DNA from: Treponema sp.
GTDB taxonomy: Bacteria; Spirochaetota; Spirochaetia; Treponematales; Treponemataceae
Assembly: GCA_024400915.1 (NCBI GenBank)
Contig: JAKSLX010000017.1
Span: forward strand, 1 to 64,000
Direction of reading: 5' to 3'
Length of the DNA stretch: 64,000 nucleotides
Shown: in pieces, positions 60,301-64,000 of the stretch
Position numbering within the stretch: position 1 is the stretch's first letter
How the letters are laid out: every line of letters begins with the position of its first letter
Translations under genes and position numbers: made by a program
Notes under the pieces: model-generated
Told to the model about the DNA's origin: nothing
What the model saw: only the letters and a program-made list of their open reading frames with translations
The model's database searches: none

Positions 60301-60358
60301 TATGTGTTCGGTCTGCAAATGATTTAAAACCGAAGATTTCAAGACTTTTTAAAAACAC
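57341..60358 (-). CDS. smc: SMC chromosome-segregation ATPase (short)
   Basis: A 1005-residue SMC protein that compacts and segregates DNA. The N-terminal head has LLGPNGCGKSNVVDAIKWVL (Walker A) and the C-terminal head has SLLSGGEKTMTAVALLFA (signature) and FCLLDEIDAALDD (Walker B). Long coiled coils lie between. The protein is about 150-180 residues shorter than typical bacterial SMC, and the middle (about 375-500) does not show the usual hinge pattern. A Pro/Glu-rich tail of about 75 residues follows the second head. The start is GTG, with AGGGG 7 bases before. No scpA or scpB is in view. Confidence 0.9.
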   Translation of the reverse strand: MFLKSLEIFGFKSFADRTHINFADGITALLGPNGCGKSNVVDAIKWVLAENKSKNLRAENMADVIFNGTESRAALSMAEVTLTIANENGLLQMDETEIAIKRRIYRNGENEYFINGKQVTATKVRQLFMDTGVGKAAYSVMEQGKIDQILSSKPEDRRYLFEEAAGISRSKAEVQEAERELERTKANLAQIDIGLAETKRSYETLKAQSDKTAKYRKYNEDKFNYELDIQLLRLKNFTQDKTHHQQALEEADKKRLAAENEIEEIYNTLHENTDKIKSLQEQVNQKTTEAIKLQQEVVGKKALAQQFHVQQSQSREKIGQIENRIKNIEQRIDEYNEDIDSQNADLHDLNKKLTDINKNIEGFVANIQQSQGQIEENQKIIGTNGGKVLNLNSARGELQKKLAAITEDIVTELDAKLKDAGYSAAANKKAKEELNTQLEKIKIFANGRANIFKDFASLPSHPEKESAKMGTDAVNAFTDLAKMFDELTLCVESYTKTTPQFIDDFLSPEGIITQKRSIDKEIQDNLKLIDSIQAENEELAKKNVELGKRIDEYRKTLEDLRVNQAAMIQQIKNCEQQISQLKRALAQEEVSLKEQENELYEENKRRDEVEEQLSEIEEQIADIEKQGSKIMDEVDAIKKQIDDCNSKVSGKQNTLKKKQEERDKYQAQFEKLNVSLAQSDTEIQNVKQNFQDNYSRDLMEFEERMYKITTPVQVIREKLAETKQKIQELGQVNLMAVEQFAEEKERYERQQASYNDTKKTLENLVRVSEEIKTKSSEMFLDTYNKIRKNFHNMFRRLMNGGKAELKLVDPANVLTSGIDIYAQPPGKKLSHISLLSGGEKTMTAVALLFATYQVRPSPFCLLDEIDAALDDKNVSSFVSTLRAFGNISQYIVITHNRKTVMGASTMLGVTMEESGITKILQVRLDEDTLNGNITFDSQDDFVEEDVPPEEGIVIPPRPPRREHNPDGSLKIVEKPAEEKPKEVAASEDAPAAEKTSETESQGDNQ

Positions 60359-60469
60359 GAATTTTCCCCTAATTTAAGTGAGTAATTATATCAAATATAG
60401 GAAAACATATCAATTCTGCAAGTTTTTACTTATGTTTTATAATGAATTGTTAGATTTGGGGAAGAGAAC

Positions 60470-61645
60470 TTATTCTTCGGCCAGCTGGTTAGGATCTATC
60501 AATTCACCCTTGTAGAGCATTTTTGGGTAGACCTTGAGCTTGAGTTTCTTTTCAAGCTTTGCATAGTTCTGCATTTCGAAACCGTCGCCGATCACGCAGT
60601 TGATGCCTGTGTTGCCGGCTCTTGCTGTTCTTCCACTGCGGTGGATGAAAAAATCGTCCCTGTCAGGAAGATCCATCTGAACTACATGGGTGATACCAGG
60701 AATGTCAAGGCCTCGGGATGTAAGGTCTGTCGTAATGAGTACCTTGATTTTTCCTGACCTGAAGCGGTCTATTGCTGCTTTCCTTTCCTTTTTGTCGGTT
60801 TTGCTGCTCAAGGAAGCACATTCTATGTTCTTGTATTTAAGTTTTGATGTGATGTTTTCAATCTGGTCGTTGCGCCCCGTAAAAACAAGGAGTTTTTCAG
60901 GCTTTACGGCATTGATGAAGCTTCTCAAGGTGTCGATTTTGTCGCGGCGTTCTGCAAAAATCGCCCAATGGGTAATTCTTTTTCTCAAAACGTCTTCCAT
61001 AGGTAGGGTGATGAGCTGAATCTTGCTGTCTTCAGTGGCACCCTTGCTGAGTCCGTCGCGGGCTTTCTGAAGTATTGTCCTTGTATATTCGCTTACGGTT
61101 GCAGAATTTCCCACAAGCTGAACCTTTATTGGAAGTCTTTCAAGCAATCCTTCCGTATCATCGCGGAGTTCCTTGCTCAAAAGCCTGTCTGCTTCGTCCA
61201 GTACCAGGGTTTCAATTGCATCAGCCTTGAGTTTCTTAAGGTGAATCAGTTCAAGAAGGCGGGCTGGACCTCCGATTACAACTTCCGGCTTTTCCTTGAG
61301 CATGTCAATTTGGCGTGCGATTGGTGCTCCTCCTATGAGAAGACAGCATTTAATGTCGCTTATAGCCTGAACCTGTCCCTTAATCTGGGATGCAAGTTCA
61401 TAAGTTGGGGAAACGATCATGAGCCTTACGTTTTTTCCTGGATTTTCCGTTGCGAGAAGGCGGGTCAAAAGGGGTAGTAGATATGCGAAAGTTTTTCCTG
61501 TTCCCGTTTCGCTCTGGAACATGATGTTTTTATTTTCAGCAATGAGAGGTATTGATTTTGCCTGGACTGCAGTTGGTTCTGTAATTGAAAGTTCATTAAG
61601 TTTTTCTATGAGTCTTGGGTCAATGTTAAAATCTGAAAAAGTCAT
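60470..61645 (-). CDS. DEAD-box RNA helicase
   Basis: A 391-residue RNA helicase with all core motifs: a Q motif (ITEPTAVQAKSIP), FQSETGTGKTFAY (I), SPTYELASQ (Ia), VLDEADRLL (II), GNSATVS (III), ITTDLTSRGLDIPG (V) and HRSGRTARAG (VI). There is little beyond the core, so specificity is unclear. It probably acts in ribosome assembly or mRNA turnover. TATAAT lies 6 bases before the ATG and there is no Shine-Dalgarno, so this message looks leaderless. Confidence 0.93.
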   Translation of the reverse strand: MTFSDFNIDPRLIEKLNELSITEPTAVQAKSIPLIAENKNIMFQSETGTGKTFAYLLPLLTRLLATENPGKNVRLMIVSPTYELASQIKGQVQAISDIKCCLLIGGAPIARQIDMLKEKPEVVIGGPARLLELIHLKKLKADAIETLVLDEADRLLSKELRDDTEGLLERLPIKVQLVGNSATVSEYTRTILQKARDGLSKGATEDSKIQLITLPMEDVLRKRITHWAIFAERRDKIDTLRSFINAVKPEKLLVFTGRNDQIENITSKLKYKNIECASLSSKTDKKERKAAIDRFRSGKIKVLITTDLTSRGLDIPGITHVVQMDLPDRDDFFIHRSGRTARAGNTGINCVIGDGFEMQNYAKLEKKLKLKVYPKMLYKGELIDPNQLAEE

Positions 61646-61651
61646 AAGTTG

Positions 61652-61680
61652 ATTATAAATTTTATTCCTATAAATTGTAA
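61652..61680 (-). promoter_or_regulatory. Promoter of leaderless DEAD-box gene
   Basis: On the minus strand TTACAA (61675-61680), a 17-base spacer and TATAAT (61652-61657) end 6 bases before the ATG at 61645. Confidence 0.75.
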
Positions 61681-61711
61681 GTGGTAAGTCGAGGCTATGA
61701 TCCGCTGAAAA

Positions 61712-61740
61712 TTGATATTTCGGCAGATTGAATGTATAAT
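61712..61740 (+). promoter_or_regulatory. Promoter of leaderless GT4 gene
   Basis: TTGATA (61712-61717), a 17-base spacer and TATAAT (61735-61740) end 6 bases before the ATG at 61747. It is divergent from the DEAD-box promoter, with 31 bases between the two -35 boxes. Confidence 0.8.
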
Positions 61741-61746
61741 GAGCTC

Positions 61747-62880
61747 ATGAAAATCGGTATCGATACCTTTGGACTTGAGCACGGCAAATCCGGCTTGGGG
61801 TCCTATCTTCTTTCACTTCTGAAATGCCTCCCCGACATAGATGGCGGGCAACTTGAACTTTTTGGACCTGGAGCAGACCGCTATACATATTCTTCTAATA
61901 AAGAATTTACCTATAAAGAAATAAATGTAAAGGACACTCCTGTTGCAGAAAAAAGATGGCATGCAAAAAAAGCGGACAAATTCTGCAGCAGGAACAATTA
62001 TGATGTTGTCTTCTATACGGATGGCTGCAGAATGATTCCTTCAAAGGCAAAGGTTCCTTCCGTTGCAGTCATAAATTCAATATTAAGCAGTGTTCTTACA
62101 GAATCCGGTTTCTGGGAAAGAAAGAGAATCATAAAGGGATTGTCTTCCATGGATTGCATCATTGCTTCAAGTATGTTTGTAAAAAAAGATCTTATTCGCT
62201 GTGGTGTAAAATGTCCCAAAATTGAAATTGTACATAATGGAATAGATCACAGCATGTTCTATCCTGATTCTAAAATTGAAGAGACCGATTTTGCTGACAT
62301 AAAGCCTTTTGCCATCAAAAAGCCTTACATAATTTATGGAAGCAGGATGCAGAGTTCAGACAAGAAGCATGTAGAACTCATAAAAGCCTTCACCTTGTTC
62401 AAGGAAAAGACAGGACTTCCACATAGACTGGTCCTTGCCGGTGAAGAGGGACCTTATGCAGAGGAAGTTCAGAAGGCGGTTCTTGCTTCCAGCGCAGCAA
62501 CTGAAATTTTCATGACAGGATTTTTTCCACGCGAAGGTTTTCCGGAACTGTATAGAAATGCAGAAATGTGCGTTTTCCCTTCTGTAAACGAAGGTGTAGG
62601 TCTTCCTGTCCTTGAAGCCATGGCAACTGGTATCCCTGTAGCCTGTGCAAAGGCCGGAGCCCTTCAGGAAATTGCTGGAAATAACGTCCTTTATTTCGAT
62701 AGCGACAACATTGATAATATGGCAAATTGTATAGAACAGATTGTTACTGATGAAAAAATGAGGGAAAAACTTGTTGAACAGGGAGTTGAGTGGGCAAAAC
62801 GATTTTCCTGGGAAAAGGCTGCCGAGGAAACTGTTTGCATCGTAAAGGATGTTCACGCAATAAGAAAAAATAGAAAATAA
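61747..62880 (+). CDS. GT4-family glycosyltransferase
   Basis: A GT-B-fold retaining glycosyltransferase of about 377 residues. The N-terminal domain begins MKIGIDTFGLEHGKSGLGSYL. The C-terminal donor domain has VHNGIDHSMFYPD, HRLVLAGEEGPYAEEV, FMTGFFPREGFPELYRNAEMCVFPSVNEGVGLPVLEAMATG (family E-x7-E motif, E-G-V-G-L-P-V-L-E) and ENVLYF-like NNVLYFDSDNID. It would add a sugar from a nucleotide donor to a lipid or glycan precursor. The frame extends 15 bases upstream, but the leaderless promoter sets the start at 61747. It is a single-gene unit. Confidence 0.9.
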   Translation: MKIGIDTFGLEHGKSGLGSYLLSLLKCLPDIDGGQLELFGPGADRYTYSSNKEFTYKEINVKDTPVAEKRWHAKKADKFCSRNNYDVVFYTDGCRMIPSKAKVPSVAVINSILSSVLTESGFWERKRIIKGLSSMDCIIASSMFVKKDLIRCGVKCPKIEIVHNGIDHSMFYPDSKIEETDFADIKPFAIKKPYIIYGSRMQSSDKKHVELIKAFTLFKEKTGLPHRLVLAGEEGPYAEEVQKAVLASSAATEIFMTGFFPREGFPELYRNAEMCVFPSVNEGVGLPVLEAMATGIPVACAKAGALQEIAGNNVLYFDSDNIDNMANCIEQIVTDEKMREKLVEQGVEWAKRFSWEKAAEETVCIVKDVHAIRKNRK

Positions 62881-62892
62881 TTTTATTCACTC

Positions 62893-62922
62893 AAAAAAAA
62901 GACCAGGCAAATCAACCTGGTC
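62893..62922 (-). terminator. clpX terminator
   Basis: On the minus strand GACCAGG-TTGATTTG-CCTGGTC is a perfect 7-bp stem followed by T8. It lies 25 bases after the clpX stop and may also act for the convergent glycosyltransferase gene. Confidence 0.9.
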
Positions 62923-62946
62923 CTTTCTGTTTATAGGGAGGGCCTT

Positions 62947-64000
62947 TTAAGCTGTCTTCTGGTCTATAAGGAGGGTTTCTGCAGCAGGAATGTTTTTCTG
63001 CTCGACGATATCCTTTGTGATGACCAGTTTTTTCTTTCCCTTTACACTTGGAACCTCATACATAAGGTCAAGAAGTATGTGCTCAACGATGGATCTGAGG
63101 CCACGGGCACCAGTCTTGCTCTTTATCGCAACTTCTGCAATCTGTTCGATGGCTTCATCATCGAAGGAAAGTTCAACATCATCGATGGCAAAACTAACCT
63201 GGAACTGCTTTGTGATTGCGTTCTTTGGTTCTACAAGAATCTTCTTAAGATCATCCTTGTTGAGTTCCTTGAGGGCTGTTGTCATTGGAAGACGACCGAT
63301 GAGTTCAGGAATGAGACCGAACTTAACAAGGTCATCTGAAGTAACCTGGCTCAAAAGTTCCATTCTTTCTTCGCTTGTGCGGTGTGTTCCTTCAGCCCCA
63401 AAACCGATGGAAGCTGTAGAAAGACGCTGTTCGATGATCTTGTCCAGACCTACGAAAGCTCCTCCACAGATGAAGAGGATGTTTGTCGTGTCGATTTCAA
63501 GCATTTCCTGGTTAGGGTGCTTTCTTCCGCCCTGTGGTGGAACAGAAGCCTTTGTGCCTTCAAGAATCTTGAGGAGGGCCTGCTGAACACCTTCGCCTGA
63601 AACATCGCGTGTGATTGAAGTATTTTCGCTCTTGCGGCCTATCTTGTCGATTTCGTCGATGAAGATGATACCACGTTCTGCTGCTGCAATGTCACCGTCT
63701 GCTGCGTTGATGAGCTTGAGGAGAACATTTTCTACGTCTTCACCAACGTATCCAGCTTCAGTAAGGGTAGTTGCATCAGCAATTGCAAAAGGAACATTGA
63801 GTTTCTGTGCAAGGGTGCGGGCAAGAAGCGTCTTTCCGGAACCTGTAGGTCCAAGAAGGAGTATGTTTGATTTTTCGATCTTTACACCGTCCTCAATCTG
63901 CTTGGACTTTGGAATGGAAAGCTGCTTGTAGTGGTTATATACGGCTACCGAAAGTACCTTCTTGGCGTAGTCCTGACCAATTACATACTGGTCAAGAAAT
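62947..64000 (-). CDS. clpX: ClpX ATPase subunit (5' end outside window)
   Basis: The C-terminal 350 or so residues of ClpX, the AAA+ unfoldase that feeds ClpP. The frame is open to the window edge, so the zinc-finger N-terminus is missing here. Visible parts are LDQYVIGQDYAKKVLSVAVYNH, LLGPTGSGKTLLARTLA (Walker A), TEAGYVGEDVENVL, IIFIDEIDKIG (Walker B), RDVSGEGVQQALLKILEG, a substrate-loop region and LIPELIGRLP with GARGLRSIVE (sensor 2 Arg). ClpXP degrades tmRNA-tagged proteins; the tmRNA gene lies at the other end of the window. Confidence 0.96.
   Translation of the reverse strand, partial: FLDQYVIGQDYAKKVLSVAVYNHYKQLSIPKSKQIEDGVKIEKSNILLLGPTGSGKTLLARTLAQKLNVPFAIADATTLTEAGYVGEDVENVLLKLINAADGDIAAAERGIIFIDEIDKIGRKSENTSITRDVSGEGVQQALLKILEGTKASVPPQGGRKHPNQEMLEIDTTNILFICGGAFVGLDKIIEQRLSTASIGFGAEGTHRTSEERMELLSQVTSDDLVKFGLIPELIGRLPMTTALKELNKDDLKKILVEPKNAITKQFQVSFAIDDVELSFDDEAIEQIAEVAIKSKTGARGLRSIVEHILLDLMYEVPSVKGKKKLVITKDIVEQKNIPAAETLLIDQKTA

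Overview
The window is a stretch of a spirochaete chromosome, almost certainly a Treponema of the gut/rumen type. The indicators are a FlaA flagellar sheath protein preceded by the amidase and GerMN genes, a spiro-SPASM protein, many envelope TPR proteins, moderate-to-low GC, and a complete fumarate-reduction operon typical of a succinate-forming fermenter. No phage, IS element or CRISPR array is visible. The only trace of integration is a duplicated tRNA-Glu 3' end.

Layout. 1-7617 (mostly minus): a DUF4349 protein, tmRNA, a SpoIIE-phosphatase/STAS/anti-sigma-kinase partner-switching operon, a ParB-fold protein, a metallophosphoesterase and a membrane TPR protein with an Mrr-like tail. 7795-13174 (plus): two envelope TPR proteins, the second with a histone-H1-like Lys/Ala tail, one membrane helix and nine 59-residue repeats. 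13238-16674 (minus): mutL, xseB, xseA. 16734-26061 (plus): a sugar/nucleotide-modification cluster (spiro-SPASM protein, GT-A-like protein, a SpsF/PseG-like/methyltransferase fusion, an ATP-grasp ligase) running into amidase, GerMN protein and flaA. 26187-28883 (plus): a small-alarmone-synthetase/TPR fusion, tRNA-Glu with a duplicated 3' end, thioredoxin and 5-formyl-THF cyclo-ligase. 28886-34330: pantothenate symporter with YhdT, TtcA, YcgN, a Ca2+/cation antiporter, an MGMT-like protein and a cupin.

The centre of interest is 34507-46016 (minus): an apparently single eleven-gene operon, ldh-fumC-hdrB-hdrC-hdrA-flxD-flxC-flxB-flxA-frdB-frdA. It encodes a lactate/malate-type dehydrogenase, fumarase, a full HdrABC module, a full FlxABCD (NADH-oxidising) module and a soluble two-subunit fumarate reductase with no membrane anchor. 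The gene set suggests an NADH-dependent, possibly flavin-bifurcating, cytoplasmic fumarate reductase. Two perfect TGTGA-N6-TCACA operators (CRP- or Rex-like) lie upstream. Palindromic hairpins sit in the gaps around frdB and frdA.

46296-64000: a JAB-domain/DinG helicase, a Bax-inhibitor-1 protein, a ComFB-domain protein, a lipoprotein and a PilZ-like protein, a PerM-type transporter, serS, SIMPL and TPR lipoproteins, a short SMC, a DEAD-box helicase, a GT4 glycosyltransferase and the 3' part of clpX.

A pattern across the window: many genes that open a transcription unit have a TATAAT-like box exactly 6 (once 7) bases before the ATG and no Shine-Dalgarno sequence, which implies leaderless mRNAs. 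Several start codons were moved on this or on RBS evidence. All functions are inferred by reading motifs; no database search was run.
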